DNA of 64,000 bases from Alicyclobacillus contaminans DSM 17975 (GCF_000429525.1 NZ_AUCA01000016.1:1-64000); one strand, 5' to 3'; counted from the first letter of the stretch, positions 28,699-38,015 are shown. Notes: generated by a model not told the origin, from the sequence alone. A program made the numbers and translations.

Positions 28699-29064
28699 CT
28701 ATCGCTCCGTGGTCACGCGCACGCCCTGCACGAAGATGTTGACTTTATCAACGGCGATACCGATGGTCTCGGTGAGCACATACCGCACTTTATCCCGAAC
28801 GTTCTGAGCCACTTCGTAAATATTTATCCCGTAGCTCACAATAATGTACAAATCTACCTGCACCTCATCGTCGCGCACGCGAACTTCCACACCGCGCCCC
28901 GGATTTTCCCGTCCGAGCAGTTCGCTCAAACTGTCTTTCACCTGTTTTCTGGACGCCATGCCGACCAATCCATAGCAGTCCATCGCCGCAAACCCTGCGG
29001 TCGTTGCAATCACATCTTCGGAGACGGCGATGGTCCCCAAAGGCGTCTCCATTGTCTTTGGCAT
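28699..29064 (-). CDS. Asp23/Gls24 family envelope stress response protein (YloU)
   Basis: A 121-aa Asp23/Gls24-family protein: GTIAVSEDVIATTAGFAAMDCYGLVGMASR at the N-terminus (shown in part) and VRDKVRYVLTETIGIAVDKVNIFVQGV-type C-terminal alpha/beta repeat. Family members associate with the membrane and respond to envelope stress. The start at 29064 follows GGGGGTG. It pairs with the DAK2 protein, 10 bases downstream, as in most Firmicutes. Confidence 0.88.
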   Translation of the reverse strand: MPKTMETPLGTIAVSEDVIATTAGFAAMDCYGLVGMASRKQVKDSLSELLGRENPGRGVEVRVRDDEVQVDLYIIVSYGINIYEVAQNVRDKVRYVLTETIGIAVDKVNIFVQGVRVTTER

Positions 29065-29132
29065 GAGGGCACCCCCTGCAACTGCTGCTGTGTGCAATTG
29101 TACTATATCCGGGTGGTGGAATGAAAGCGCAG

Positions 29133-29162
29133 TTGCGCGGCCGGAAAGGGTTGTGCTACAAT
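29133..29162 (+). promoter_or_regulatory. promoter of rpmB
   Basis: Plus-strand -35 TTGCGC (29133-29138) and -10 TACAAT (29157-29162), spacer 18, about 63 bases before the rpmB start. The divergent yloU start lies 69 bases to the left. Confidence 0.7.
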
Positions 29163-29224
29163 ACCACAGCGAGTGAAGCGGTCTATGATGGAATAGATGC
29201 GGCTCAAAAGGGAGGTGCGGAACA

Positions 29225-29416
29225 ATGGCAAGACGCTGTGAGATTTGCGGCAAGCAACCGCAAACCGGTAACCTCGTGAGCCACGCGGAGAATAAAACGC
29301 GGCGCCGTTGGCTGCCGAATATCCAGTCCGTGAAGGTCAATCAGGGCGGTACCGTAAAGCGCATCAAGGTATGCACACGTTGCCTCAAGGCGGGCAAAGT
29401 GAAACGCGCTGTATAA
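29225..29416 (+). CDS. rpmB: 50S ribosomal protein L28
   Basis: The 63-aa L28 has the two Cys pairs of the zinc-binding form (CEIC near the N-terminus and CTRC near the C-terminus), with [20 protein letters not shown] and KTRRRWLPN typical of the family. The start follows GGGAGGTGCGGAACA. As in B. subtilis it lies between spoVM and yloU, oriented opposite to both. Confidence 0.97.
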   Translation: MARRCEICGKQPQTGNLVSHAENKTRRRWLPNIQSVKVNQGGTVKRIKVCTRCLKAGKVKRAV

Positions 29417-29483
29417 TACGCCGGCCACGATGTTCGCCGGGTCGGCGGGCATCGATGAATCGGTTTTCAGTTGAATCAAGCGC

Positions 29484-29521
29484 AAACAAAAAGAGCACCC
29501 AAGCGGTGCCCTTTTTGTTTT
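29484..29521. terminator. bidirectional intrinsic terminator between rpmB and spoVM
   Basis: A long symmetrical hairpin: AAACAAAAAG-A-GCACC, loop CAAGC, GGTGC-C-CTTTTTGTTT. It ends in a U-tract on both strands, so it can terminate rpmB (plus) and spoVM (minus), which converge here. Confidence 0.9.
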
Positions 29522-29548
29522 GTCCTTGTATGACATGCCGCACCCGCA

Positions 29549-29629
29549 TCAGTCCCTCGAAAACACACCGATGCATGCTTTGACGATGCCACCGACAAAT
29601 CTGGGAAGTTTGATGGTATAAAACTTCAC
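29549..29629 (-). CDS. spoVM: stage V sporulation protein M (SpoVM)
   Basis: A 26-aa peptide, MKFYTIKLPRFVGGIVKACIGVFSRD read in two parts as MKFYTIKLPRFVGG and IVKACIGVFSRD, nearly collinear with B. subtilis SpoVM. The amphipathic helix recognises the positive curvature of the forespore membrane and anchors SpoIVA for coat assembly; Pro9, needed for that placement, is conserved. GTG at 29629 is preceded by GGGAGGCGAAGCGACG. It lies between rpe and rpmB, its B. subtilis position, but thiN is missing between it and rpe. The gene is easily missed because of its length. Confidence 0.93.
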   Translation of the reverse strand: MKFYTIKLPRFVGGIVKACIGVFSRD

Positions 29630-29736
29630 CGTCGCTTCGCCTCCCTGTGTTCAACCCTACACAGCACACGATGATACCCTGCTGACATCGGTATATATAT
29701 TCCATAACACAGGATATGTGCACAGGAGCCCGGAAA

Positions 29737-30405
29737 TCACCGAGCTGCCTCTGCTTCGGCACGCAGGGAGGCGATGGCCGCGCCGTAGTCGGGGGCACCA
29801 AAGATGGACGATCCGGCCACAAACACCGATGCTCCCGCCGCCTTGACGGGACCGATGGTGGTTGGAGAGATGCCGCCGTCCACCTCAATGGGCACATCCG
29901 CGCAGCCGAGCGAATCCAGCAGTTGGCGCGCGCGCCGAACTTTATCCACGGAGCTCGACAAGAACGGCTGTCCGCCAAACCCCGGGTTGACCGTCATCAA
30001 CAGCAACAGTTGGATGTCCGTCGCCAATTCCCGCACGGCGTCCAATCCGGTCCCCGGATTCAACGCCAAGCCGGCCATCAATCCTCGCTGCCGAACCGCT
30101 TGAATCGCCCGGTGAACATGCGGGGTGGCCTCGGCATGTACGGTGATGATGGACGCCCCCGCGTCCGCGAAATCATCGATGAATCGCTCCGGCCGTTCCA
30201 CCATCAGATGAACATCGAGCACGCAATCGAATCGCTTGCGGAGTGCAGCGACCACACCGGCCCCCATGCTCAGGTTCGGGACGAAGGCGCCATCCATGAT
30301 GTCCACGTGAATCCAATCCGCCCCCGCCGCCAGTACGGCGGCCGTTTCTTCGGCGAACGCACCGAAATCACACGCCAATATGGACGGTGCTATGCGAATG
30401 CTCAA
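29737..30405 (-). CDS. rpe: ribulose-phosphate 3-epimerase
   Basis: The 222-aa TIM-barrel enzyme interconverts ribulose-5-phosphate and xylulose-5-phosphate in the pentose phosphate pathway. SILACDFG, VHVDIMDG-type HVDIMDGAFVPNLS, DVHLMVERP, MTVNPGFGGQ and EVDGGIS supply the metal ligands and phosphate loop. It starts within the rsgA stop (ATGA overlap) and ends the long yicC-to-rpe run. Confidence 0.97.
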   Translation of the reverse strand: MSIRIAPSILACDFGAFAEETAAVLAAGADWIHVDIMDGAFVPNLSMGAGVVAALRKRFDCVLDVHLMVERPERFIDDFADAGASIITVHAEATPHVHRAIQAVRQRGLMAGLALNPGTGLDAVRELATDIQLLLLMTVNPGFGGQPFLSSSVDKVRRARQLLDSLGCADVPIEVDGGISPTTIGPVKAAGASVFVAGSSIFGAPDYGAAIASLRAEAEAAR

Positions 30406-31277
30406 TACCGGGTCTCCTCCTTGTGGCGAATTTCTTCATACAATGCGCGATAACTGGCATATCGATCGCTGGAGAGGGCCCCCTCCGCCACCGCGCGCTG
30501 CACCGCACACTCCGTTTCATCGATGTGCAGGCAGCCCCGGTACGCACACCCCTCGGCCAGGCGTTCGAAATCCGGAAAATACTTCCTCAGCGAAGATGAA
30601 GGAATGTTCAATTCCAATTGGCTGAACCCCGGCGCGTCCACCACAAACGTGCGTTCGCCCAGTTGGAACAGCTCGACGTGGCGGGTGGTGTGCCGTCCGC
30701 GCCCCAATTTTGCACTGACATCCCCCATCTTCAATCCCAATGCAGGGGCCAGCGCGTTGCCGAGCGATGATTTCCCGGCTCCGGATGGACCCACGAATAC
30801 CGACACGCGCCCCTCCATCGCAACTCGAACCTGATCTACACCCATCCCCGTCAGGGAAGACACAGCCAGGGTCTCGTACCCCGCCTGTCGATACGGCGCC
30901 GTTGCCGCGGCAATCTCCGCCTCGGTGCCAAGGTCGCACTTGGTCACCACAATCAACGGTTCAATCCCTCCCGCCTGCGCGGTGACCAGCGCTCTGTCCA
31001 ACAGACCGTGGTGGAACAGGGGGGTCTTCAGGGAGAACACCAGCAGTGCCAAATCGACGTTCGCGACGGGCGGGCGGACCAGTGCGGATTTGCGCGGCAA
31101 CACCTCCACCACAACGCCCTCCGCACCCCCGATGGGTTCCACGGCCACCGCGTCACCCACCAAGACGGTGATGCCCCGTTTGCGAAACACGCCGCGCGCC
31201 CGGCAGCGGCGAATTCCTTCCTCCGTCACGACATCGTAAAATCCCGACAACGCGCGAATAACGGTGCCGTGAAGCAC
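30402..31277 (-). CDS. rsgA: ribosome small subunit-dependent GTPase RsgA
   Basis: The 291-aa circularly permuted GTPase aids late 30S maturation. An N-terminal OB fold is followed by permuted G motifs: VVTKCDL (G4), GPSGAGKSSLGNAL (G1) and DAPGFSQLEL (G3). The C-terminal zinc site is CAYRGCLHIDETEC. It lies 24 bases after prkC and overlaps rpe by four bases. Confidence 0.97.
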   Translation of the reverse strand: MLHGTVIRALSGFYDVVTEEGIRRCRARGVFRKRGITVLVGDAVAVEPIGGAEGVVVEVLPRKSALVRPPVANVDLALLVFSLKTPLFHHGLLDRALVTAQAGGIEPLIVVTKCDLGTEAEIAAATAPYRQAGYETLAVSSLTGMGVDQVRVAMEGRVSVFVGPSGAGKSSLGNALAPALGLKMGDVSAKLGRGRHTTRHVELFQLGERTFVVDAPGFSQLELNIPSSSLRKYFPDFERLAEGCAYRGCLHIDETECAVQRAVAEGALSSDRYASYRALYEEIRHKEETRY

Positions 31278-31301
31278 GCTTGGCTCTCCCCCTTCTGACC
31301 A

Positions 31302-33281
31302 TTAGTACGAAATCTTTTGATCGTTGGTCAATTGACCATTTTGATACACAAAAATCTCTCCGCTCGTGTTCGGCGCGAGATACAGAGTCACCGAGAAGGT
31401 CTGCGTCGCGTGGATGGTTTGGTCCACCACGGGAACGCGCGTACCCGTTGCATCCGTCTTGTAAATCTGCACGTGAATCGACTGTCCGGGCGTGGTCCGC
31501 ACGTGCACGTTGACCGACTTCGTCTCGGTGTTATCCGGTGCACCGCCGGATCCAGTGGTGTTGTTCGACGTCGATGCCCCGCCGCCGGACTCACCGTTGT
31601 TGCGGATCACGTACAGGTTGATGGTTGTCCCGGCAGGAACTTTGGCGCCCGGTTTGGACGGCGTGGTATCGAGCACCGTGCCATCTACTCCGTTGCCGGA
31701 CACATATGAGGTGGGCCCCACCTGCAGTCCAGCGGCAATCAGCGCCTGTTTCGCGTCCGACTCGGTCATGCCGATGACACTGGGCACGGTGACCATGTCT
31801 CCCTGACTCACCTGCAGGGTCACCTGTGTATTCGTTGTGATGGCGGATCCCGCCGACGGGGTGGAGGCAACCACATTCCCCACGGCAACCGTCGAACTCT
31901 GCACCTGCTGCTCGGAGATGTTGGAACCACTCAGGCCCATGCTGATCAGTTCTTGCTTGGCCTGATCAAACGGGATGCCCGACAGATCCGGCATCTGCAT
32001 CTGCTGAGGACCGTTGCTCACGTACAGGGTAATGACTCGACCTTCTTTAATATGCGTAGGCCCCTCCGGGTCCTGGTCGTAGACAATTCCCTTCGGCTTG
32101 GCGTTGGTCTCTTGCTGTTCCTGAATCTGCGACTTCTTGACGCCTGCGTTTTCCAACGCCTGCACCGCGTCCGCGACCGTTTTGTTGCGCACGTCAGGAA
32201 TCGCGATATCCGGGACCTGAACCAGTCGCATGACGATGTAATAGGCGGCCAGCGCACCGATGATGACAGCAGCAACGGCCACCCCGGTCCATCCGAGCAC
32301 GCCCAACCAGCGCCTCTTTCGAGGCGTGGGATTGACCTTCTTGGCCTTCTTGGCTTTCTCCGCCTCCGGAATGGCGTCGGAGATGCGCCCTCCCACCACG
32401 GGAACGGCAATCGTCTCATCCGACACGTCGTCCGGCACCGTGAACTTCGGCACGTTCGGATGCAGCAGCGCATCCCGCAGGTCATCCTTGACCGCCTTCA
32501 TGTTCGGATAGCGCGCTTCGGGCGATTTCACCAAACACCGCAGGACGATATTTTCGACACTCTGCGGGATGGACTTGTTAATCTGTCGCGGTTCCACAAA
32601 CTTCTCGCGAAGGTGCTTCAGCGCGACGCTGACCGGCGAATCCCCGGAAAACGGCAATTGCCCGGTCAGCATCTCGTACATGACCACACCGAGCGAATAA
32701 ATGTCGCTCTTCACATCCGTGGCTGCGCCGCGCGCTTGCTCCGGCGAGAAATAGTGCACCGACCCCAGCACGGACTGGCTCTGGTGATGGGTGATGGTGG
32801 TGCTGGTGGCGGCCCGCGCGATGCCGAAATCGGTGACCTTCACGTGCCCCGACTTGGTCAGCAGAATATTGTGGGGCTTGATATCGCGGTGAATGATGTG
32901 GTGGTCATGCGCGTGCTCCAGCGCGTCGCAAATCTGCCGCGCGATGTCGAGTGTCTCCTTCACCGACAGCGGTGCGCGTTCGCGAATCACATCCTTCAAC
33001 GTCGGACCATCCACGTATTCCATCACGATGTAGTAGTCCAGATTGGGTGTTACGCCCACATCGTACAAATTCACGATGTTCGGGTGCGAAAGACTGGCAG
33101 CGGACTGTGCTTCGCGCCGAAATCGTGTCACAAACTCTTCATCCCCAGCGAATTGGGACCGCAACATTTTCACAGCAACCTGGCGATTGAGCAGCGTGTC
33201 AATCGCGCGATACACGACGGCCATGCCACCGCCGCCAATCTGTTCCTGCAGTTCGTAGCGATCACCCAAGCGCTGACTCAT
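31302..33281 (-). CDS. prkC: PASTA-domain Ser/Thr protein kinase PrkC
   Basis: The 659-aa membrane kinase senses muropeptides or peptidoglycan and drives spore germination and cell-wall responses. The kinase domain has Gly-rich loop GGGGMAVVY (17-24), Lys38, HRDIKPHN (131-138) and DFG (151-153). One membrane helix (about 330-355) follows a basic segment. Three PASTA repeats come next (beginning about 360, 430 and 495), and a Gly/Ser/Asn linker leads to a C-terminal beta-rich domain. It overlaps the prpC stop by four bases, giving a kinase-phosphatase pair. Confidence 0.96.
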   Translation of the reverse strand: MSQRLGDRYELQEQIGGGGMAVVYRAIDTLLNRQVAVKMLRSQFAGDEEFVTRFRREAQSAASLSHPNIVNLYDVGVTPNLDYYIVMEYVDGPTLKDVIRERAPLSVKETLDIARQICDALEHAHDHHIIHRDIKPHNILLTKSGHVKVTDFGIARAATSTTITHHQSQSVLGSVHYFSPEQARGAATDVKSDIYSLGVVMYEMLTGQLPFSGDSPVSVALKHLREKFVEPRQINKSIPQSVENIVLRCLVKSPEARYPNMKAVKDDLRDALLHPNVPKFTVPDDVSDETIAVPVVGGRISDAIPEAEKAKKAKKVNPTPRKRRWLGVLGWTGVAVAAVIIGALAAYYIVMRLVQVPDIAIPDVRNKTVADAVQALENAGVKKSQIQEQQETNAKPKGIVYDQDPEGPTHIKEGRVITLYVSNGPQQMQMPDLSGIPFDQAKQELISMGLSGSNISEQQVQSSTVAVGNVVASTPSAGSAITTNTQVTLQVSQGDMVTVPSVIGMTESDAKQALIAAGLQVGPTSYVSGNGVDGTVLDTTPSKPGAKVPAGTTINLYVIRNNGESGGGASTSNNTTGSGGAPDNTETKSVNVHVRTTPGQSIHVQIYKTDATGTRVPVVDQTIHATQTFSVTLYLAPNTSGEIFVYQNGQLTNDQKISY

Positions 33282-34042
33282 TGCTCATCGCTCCTCTCCC
33301 GGTGAACAACGAGCACCAGCGTGATGTTATCATGTCCCCCGCGCTCGAGTGCAAGCCGAATCAGTCCGTCGGCCGCCGCCTCGACATCGTCGGCGGACGC
33401 CGACTCGCCAAGGGGGGCGAGCAGGTTGGACAACTCCTGGTGCGTCACGAGGTTGGTCAGGCCATCCGTGCACAGAAGCAGGACGTCTCCCGGCCCCCAG
33501 GCCAGCACCTCCACGTCGGGATCGGACTGTTCCGCCGTGCCGAGTGACCGCGTCACAATATTGCGCTGCGGGTGGCGCTGGGCTTCCTCCTCGGTCAACT
33601 GGCCTCTGCGCACCAGCTCGGCGACCAGGGAATGGTCCTTCGTCACCTGCTGCAGAACCTGTGTGCGTACGAGATAGCCCCGGCTGTCTCCGACGTGGAC
33701 AAAAATCACCTGTTCCTCGTTGAACAGCGCGGCTACGAGCGTGGTCCCCATGCCGACGTATTCGTCGGTGGTCTTCGCCGCCTCCCAGATCTTTCGGTTC
33801 GCGGCATGAACGGCGCCGACCAACAGTTCCTGCGGCCGATCCGCGAACGCTTCGAATTCGTTGCGCACAAAGCGGCTGACTTCCTCCGACGCCATGCGGC
33901 TGGCGACTTCCCCTGCGGAAGCTCCGCCCATACCGTCCGCCACAACCAGCAGCTGCCACGGTCCAACGTCGTTGTGCACCGCGTAACTGTCCTGATTCAC
34001 CTGGCGAACCAGTCCGATGTGCGACCGCGCTGCGTAAAGCAT
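33278..34042 (-). CDS. prpC: PP2C-type protein phosphatase PrpC
   Basis: The 254-aa metal-dependent PPM phosphatase reverses PrkC phosphorylation. The metal-binding motifs are VNQDSY, VADGMGG, HVGDSRGYL, CTDGLTNLV and GGHDNITLV. The start ATG at 34042 follows GGAGGG by seven bases; an ATG five codons upstream overlaps that SD. Translation is coupled to prkC by an ATGA overlap. Confidence 0.96.
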   Translation of the reverse strand: MLYAARSHIGLVRQVNQDSYAVHNDVGPWQLLVVADGMGGASAGEVASRMASEEVSRFVRNEFEAFADRPQELLVGAVHAANRKIWEAAKTTDEYVGMGTTLVAALFNEEQVIFVHVGDSRGYLVRTQVLQQVTKDHSLVAELVRRGQLTEEEAQRHPQRNIVTRSLGTAEQSDPDVEVLAWGPGDVLLLCTDGLTNLVTHQELSNLLAPLGESASADDVEAAADGLIRLALERGGHDNITLVLVVHRERSDEQ

Positions 34043-34082
34043 TCCCCATCCCTCCATCGAAGCACTTGCCCTTCGCCGGCGT

Positions 34083-35123
34083 TTACACCGTCCCGGCGTG
34101 TTCCGCCCGCAATTGACCGCAGGCAGCCGAAATGTCGTGCCCCATCTCCCGGCGAACCGTTGCGTTCACGCCGAGATTTCGCAGTTCGGTCAGAAACGCC
34201 TGGATCTCTTCCTTCGGCGTCCGTTGGTAATTGCGCTCCGGCACGTAGTTGACCGGGATGAGGTTGACGTGGCTCGGCAAATCCCGCAGCAACTCCGCCA
34301 ATCGACGGGCGTCTTCCAAACTATCGTTCTTTCCGCCAATCAACGCGTATTCAAAGGAAATCCGTTTGCCCGTCTTCTCATGATAATAGTGGCAGGCCTC
34401 GAGCAGTTTCGCAATCGGATACGCCTTGTTCACCGGCATCATGGCCGAGCGCTGCTCATCCGTTGCCGCGTGCAGCGAGACCGCCAACGTGATGGGCCGT
34501 CCGTCGTCGGCCAGTCTCCGGATGCCCGGCACCAGGCCGACGGTGGAAATGGTGATGTGGCGCTGGCCGATGTTGAGCCCGTTCGGATCGTTGACGATGT
34601 CAATGAATTTCATGGCCGCGTCGTAATTGTCCATGGGTTCCCCGGATCCCATCAACACGATGGAGGAGACGCGCTCTCCGGACTCATCCAACAGGCGCTG
34701 GCTGTACAGCAGCTGTTCCACCATTTCACCCGCCGTCATCTGGCGGATCATGCCGCCGAGCGTGGAGGCGCAGAAGGTGCATCCCATTTTGCAACCAACC
34801 TGCGTGGAGACGCACACGCTGTTGCCATAATCGTGCCGCATCAACACCGTCTCCACCGTCACATCGTCCGTCCATCCGAGGAGGAACTTCACCGTTCCGT
34901 CCACGCGCGACACCTGTCGAGTGATCTCTCGCGCGGTACCGAGTTTCGCTTCGGCGCTCAAGCGCTCGCGCAACGCTTTGGGCAGGTTGGTCATCTCGTC
35001 AAAGGATGTGACGCGATGCTGATATAACCATTGGAAAATTTGTTTGGCGCGGTACTTGGGCTCGCCCATGTCGGCCAACCACTGTTCCATTTCCGCCAGT
35101 GTCATATTGTACAGGTGCGTCAT
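34083..35123 (-). CDS. rlmN: dual-specificity 23S rRNA/tRNA adenine C2-methyltransferase RlmN
   Basis: The 346-aa radical SAM enzyme methylates A2503 of 23S rRNA and A37 of some tRNAs. The CxxxCxxC cluster motif is CKMGCTFC (about residues 117-124), with GSGEPMDNYDA following, and Cys residues for the methyl relay near the C-terminus (AACGQLR). ATG at 35123 lies nine bases after AAGGAG; the in-frame upstream extension has no family similarity. Confidence 0.96.
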   Translation of the reverse strand: MTHLYNMTLAEMEQWLADMGEPKYRAKQIFQWLYQHRVTSFDEMTNLPKALRERLSAEAKLGTAREITRQVSRVDGTVKFLLGWTDDVTVETVLMRHDYGNSVCVSTQVGCKMGCTFCASTLGGMIRQMTAGEMVEQLLYSQRLLDESGERVSSIVLMGSGEPMDNYDAAMKFIDIVNDPNGLNIGQRHITISTVGLVPGIRRLADDGRPITLAVSLHAATDEQRSAMMPVNKAYPIAKLLEACHYYHEKTGKRISFEYALIGGKNDSLEDARRLAELLRDLPSHVNLIPVNYVPERNYQRTPKEEIQAFLTELRNLGVNATVRREMGHDISAACGQLRAEHAGTV

Positions 35124-35191
35124 CGTCAGAGCTCCTTGTCGTCCGTGCCGGGCTTCGCGCCGCCGGCCCGCTTGGCGCAGCGGCCCATCCC

Positions 35192-36568
35192 TCACGGGTT
35201 CTTCTTCATCAAACGCGCATAGAAAAAGCCATCCGTGCCAAATTCGTCAGGGCGAATCAACAAGCGTCCCATCCGGGCACCATCCCGCAGCGGCGGTGGC
35301 AACGAAGGCAGATGGACGCCGGCCCATTCCAGATGGGCGTCCCCGTCGTCGAGCACGGACTGCACGACGTCCTCGTTTTCCTCCGGCAGCAGCGTGCAGG
35401 TGGCGTATAGAACAACGCCGCCTGGCTTGACGAGCCTGGCCGCCGCACGGAGCAACTGCCGCTGCAAGTCCGCGAGGGACGCCACGTCCTCAGGGGTGCG
35501 GCGCCACCGAATGTCCGGCCGGTGCCGGAGCACTCCGAGGCCGGAGCAGGGCGCATCCAGCAGCACGGCGTCGAACTGCCCCGCAAACCCGGGTCTGTCC
35601 GGCAACGACCGGGCATCCGCCAGCAGTGGCCGGATGCATGTGACGCCCATGCGTTCCGCGGCCTGCCGCAGGTGCTGCAGCTTGTGGGCATGGATGTCGC
35701 ATGCAATCACTTCGCCGACATCGCCCATCTGTTCCGCAATGTGGATGGTCTTGGTCCCTAATCCGGCGCACATATCGAGCACGCGTCCGGCTTTCGGAGG
35801 CGCGAGCAACGGAGACGCCAGCATCGCGCCTTCATCCTGGACAGCCACCTCTCCGGTTTGCAGGGCTGGCCACCGAGAGATTTCCACACCTCGGTGAAAC
35901 CGAATCCCGTCGGGCCAAATCCGGGACGGCTCCGCAATGTCGCCGTACGCTTGTTCAAGCCCTGCGAACACCGTATCTGGCGCCGCCTTCAGACGGTTGA
36001 CGCGGGCGGAAAAACTGGCTGCCTGGTTGCAGGCCACAGCCAGACGCTCCGCACTCTCCCGGCCAAACGTGCCCGCCCACCGCTCCAGCAGCCACGTTGG
36101 ATACGAATGCAAAATCCCCATTCGGTCGGCCCACGCGCCGCCCTCCGACGCGGCCTCCCGAAGCCGGTCCAACGGTGCCCCTGGCTGGCGCATGAAGGCC
36201 CGCAGCACGCCGTTCACGAATCCCGCCGCCCGACGGGCATGTGCTTTGGCGAGCTCCACGGCGTCGTGGACAGCGGCGTAGGACGGAACCTTTGTCAGAT
36301 ATGTCAATTGATACACAGTCATTCTCAATATGGTCAAAACCGGCGGATCCAAGTCGGACACCGACCGTTGCACCAATGGTTGAAGCAACGTGTCAAGGGA
36401 CCGCTGCCTCTGCACGGTCCCGTAGACCAACTCCGTGCAAAGCGCACGGTCGCGCCCCTTCAGCCCGCGTTCGTCCAACGCATGCTGAAGGGCCACGTTT
36501 ACGTATCGATTTCGCATTTCCACGTCCAGCAGCGCTGCAAACGCCGCCATCCGTGCTGCTGCCGTCAT
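35192..36568 (-). CDS. rsmB: 16S rRNA (cytosine(967)-C(5))-methyltransferase RsmB
   Basis: The 458-aa RsmB (Sun) has an N-terminal NusB-like helical domain (residues 1-140) and a SAM methyltransferase domain. DMCAGLGTKTIHIAEQMG is the SAM loop. The catalytic cysteines lie in DAPCSGLGVLRHRPDIRW and YATCTLLPEENE. It overlaps fmt by four bases. Confidence 0.96.
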   Translation of the reverse strand: MTAAARMAAFAALLDVEMRNRYVNVALQHALDERGLKGRDRALCTELVYGTVQRQRSLDTLLQPLVQRSVSDLDPPVLTILRMTVYQLTYLTKVPSYAAVHDAVELAKAHARRAAGFVNGVLRAFMRQPGAPLDRLREAASEGGAWADRMGILHSYPTWLLERWAGTFGRESAERLAVACNQAASFSARVNRLKAAPDTVFAGLEQAYGDIAEPSRIWPDGIRFHRGVEISRWPALQTGEVAVQDEGAMLASPLLAPPKAGRVLDMCAGLGTKTIHIAEQMGDVGEVIACDIHAHKLQHLRQAAERMGVTCIRPLLADARSLPDRPGFAGQFDAVLLDAPCSGLGVLRHRPDIRWRRTPEDVASLADLQRQLLRAAARLVKPGGVVLYATCTLLPEENEDVVQSVLDDGDAHLEWAGVHLPSLPPPLRDGARMGRLLIRPDEFGTDGFFYARLMKKNP

Positions 36569-37539
36569 GCGTCCACCTCAGTTTTCGAATTGAACACCAG
36601 TCCATCGGAGGCCATTCCACGCATCCAGTCCTCCGCGGACATCCGCCGCTTCCCGCTCGGCTGGACGGTCTCCAGGCGAATCCATCCATCCCTCGTGCGC
36701 ACGCAGACTCCCACCTGCGGATTCCGAACGATGGTTCCCGGCGTCTCGTCCGACAGCGCCACGCCAGCGGGAACGGGCGACGCAGCCAGAATTTTCACCG
36801 GTGTGCCCTGCAGGTCGGCCACGGCGCCGGGCAGCGGGGCGAGCGCCCGTACATGGCGCCAAATCTCGGTCGTGCTGCGGCGCCAGTCAATCCATTCGTC
36901 CGCCCGGGTGATCTTCTCCGCGTACGTCACTCCCACTTCCGGCTGCGGCGTTGGCACCAGGGTACCCGCCACGTAGTCGGGCAGCACACGGCACAGGAGC
37001 GCCGCACCAACGTCCGCCAGTTTGTCGTGCAGGGTACCGGCGTTGTCTTCATCCCGAATCGGCACGCGCTCCACCGCCACCATTGGGCCCGCATCCAGCG
37101 CCTTCACCATGACCATCACCGTCACGCCGGTTTCTGCATCTCCGGCCATGATGGCGCGTTGAATGGGCGCAGCACCGCGCCAGCGGGGCAGCAGCGAGGC
37201 ATGCACATTGAGACAGCCGCAGCGGGGGATGTCCAGCAGCCGCTGGGGAAGCAACTGTCCGTACGCAGCCGTGACAATCACATCCGGCGCCAGTTCCGCA
37301 AGCTCGGCCAGCGTCTCCGGCGCTCCGGCCCGCACGGGCTGCAGCACCGGAATCCCAAGCGACTCCGCGGCCACCTTTACAGGTGGCGGCGTCACCACCC
37401 GCTTACGCCCCACCGGCCTGTCCGGCTGTGTCACCGCCGCCACCACCTGACACGCAGGATGTGAAGCCAGCGCCCGCAGGCTTGGCAGCGCAAAATCCGG
37501 TGTTCCCATGAACACCACTCGGATGTTCCCCGCGGTCAT
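36565..37539 (-). CDS. fmt: methionyl-tRNA formyltransferase
   Basis: The 324-aa enzyme formylates initiator Met-tRNA with 10-formyl-THF. The catalytic and folate motif NVHASLLPRWRGAAPIQRAI (Asn, His, SLLP) is intact, and the C-terminal OB-like domain is present. def immediately precedes and overlaps by four bases, giving the usual formylation-deformylation pair. Confidence 0.97.
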   Translation of the reverse strand: MTAGNIRVVFMGTPDFALPSLRALASHPACQVVAAVTQPDRPVGRKRVVTPPPVKVAAESLGIPVLQPVRAGAPETLAELAELAPDVIVTAAYGQLLPQRLLDIPRCGCLNVHASLLPRWRGAAPIQRAIMAGDAETGVTVMVMVKALDAGPMVAVERVPIRDEDNAGTLHDKLADVGAALLCRVLPDYVAGTLVPTPQPEVGVTYAEKITRADEWIDWRRSTTEIWRHVRALAPLPGAVADLQGTPVKILAASPVPAGVALSDETPGTIVRNPQVGVCVRTRDGWIRLETVQPSGKRRMSAEDWMRGMASDGLVFNSKTEVDA

Positions 37540-38015
37540 CGGCGCGACTCCTTTTCGTACACGATATCCTCCGCCTTCACGTAATCCGTGAACAAAATCC
37601 CGTTCAGATGGTCTACCTCATGCTGGATGCAGCGCGCCAGCAGTCCTTCCGCGTCCATCTCCACCGTCTCCCCGGACCGTTGCGTGAATTTCACGCGGAT
37701 GTGACTGGCACGGGTGACCGGACCGCGGATGCCGGGCAGCGACAGACATCCTTCATAATCGGTCTGCGATCCGGATGATGAAAGAATCTCCGGATTGATG
37801 AGATCGAGGCGCCCGTTGTCGTCGCCGACGTCCACCACCACGAGGCGCTTTGCAATACCAATTTGGTTGGCGGCCAAGCCAATCCCTTCCGCATGGTACA
37901 TGGTCTCCGCCATGTCGTCCAGCAATTTGAGGATGGCGGGTGTGACCTCCGGCACGGGTTTGGCAATCTGACGCAGCACAGGATCTTCTCCGGTCCGAAT
38001 GATTCTGATTGACAA
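37536..38015 (-). CDS. def: peptide deformylase
   Basis: The 159-aa metalloenzyme removes N-formyl groups from nascent proteins. The three motifs are GIGLAANQIG, EGCLSLPG (Cys metal ligand) and QHEVDHLNG (His ligands and catalytic Glu). TTG at 38015 lies eight bases after AAAGGAG and gives LSIRIIRTGEDPVLRQ; the upstream in-frame Met has no SD. Confidence 0.96.
   Translation of the reverse strand: MSIRIIRTGEDPVLRQIAKPVPEVTPAILKLLDDMAETMYHAEGIGLAANQIGIAKRLVVVDVGDDNGRLDLINPEILSSSGSQTDYEGCLSLPGIRGPVTRASHIRVKFTQRSGETVEMDAEGLLARCIQHEVDHLNGILFTDYVKAEDIVYEKESRR

Noticed and set aside
31953-33305. Plus-strand frame of 450 codons antisense to prkC
   Set aside because: Shadow frame; composition is a mirror of prkC codon use.
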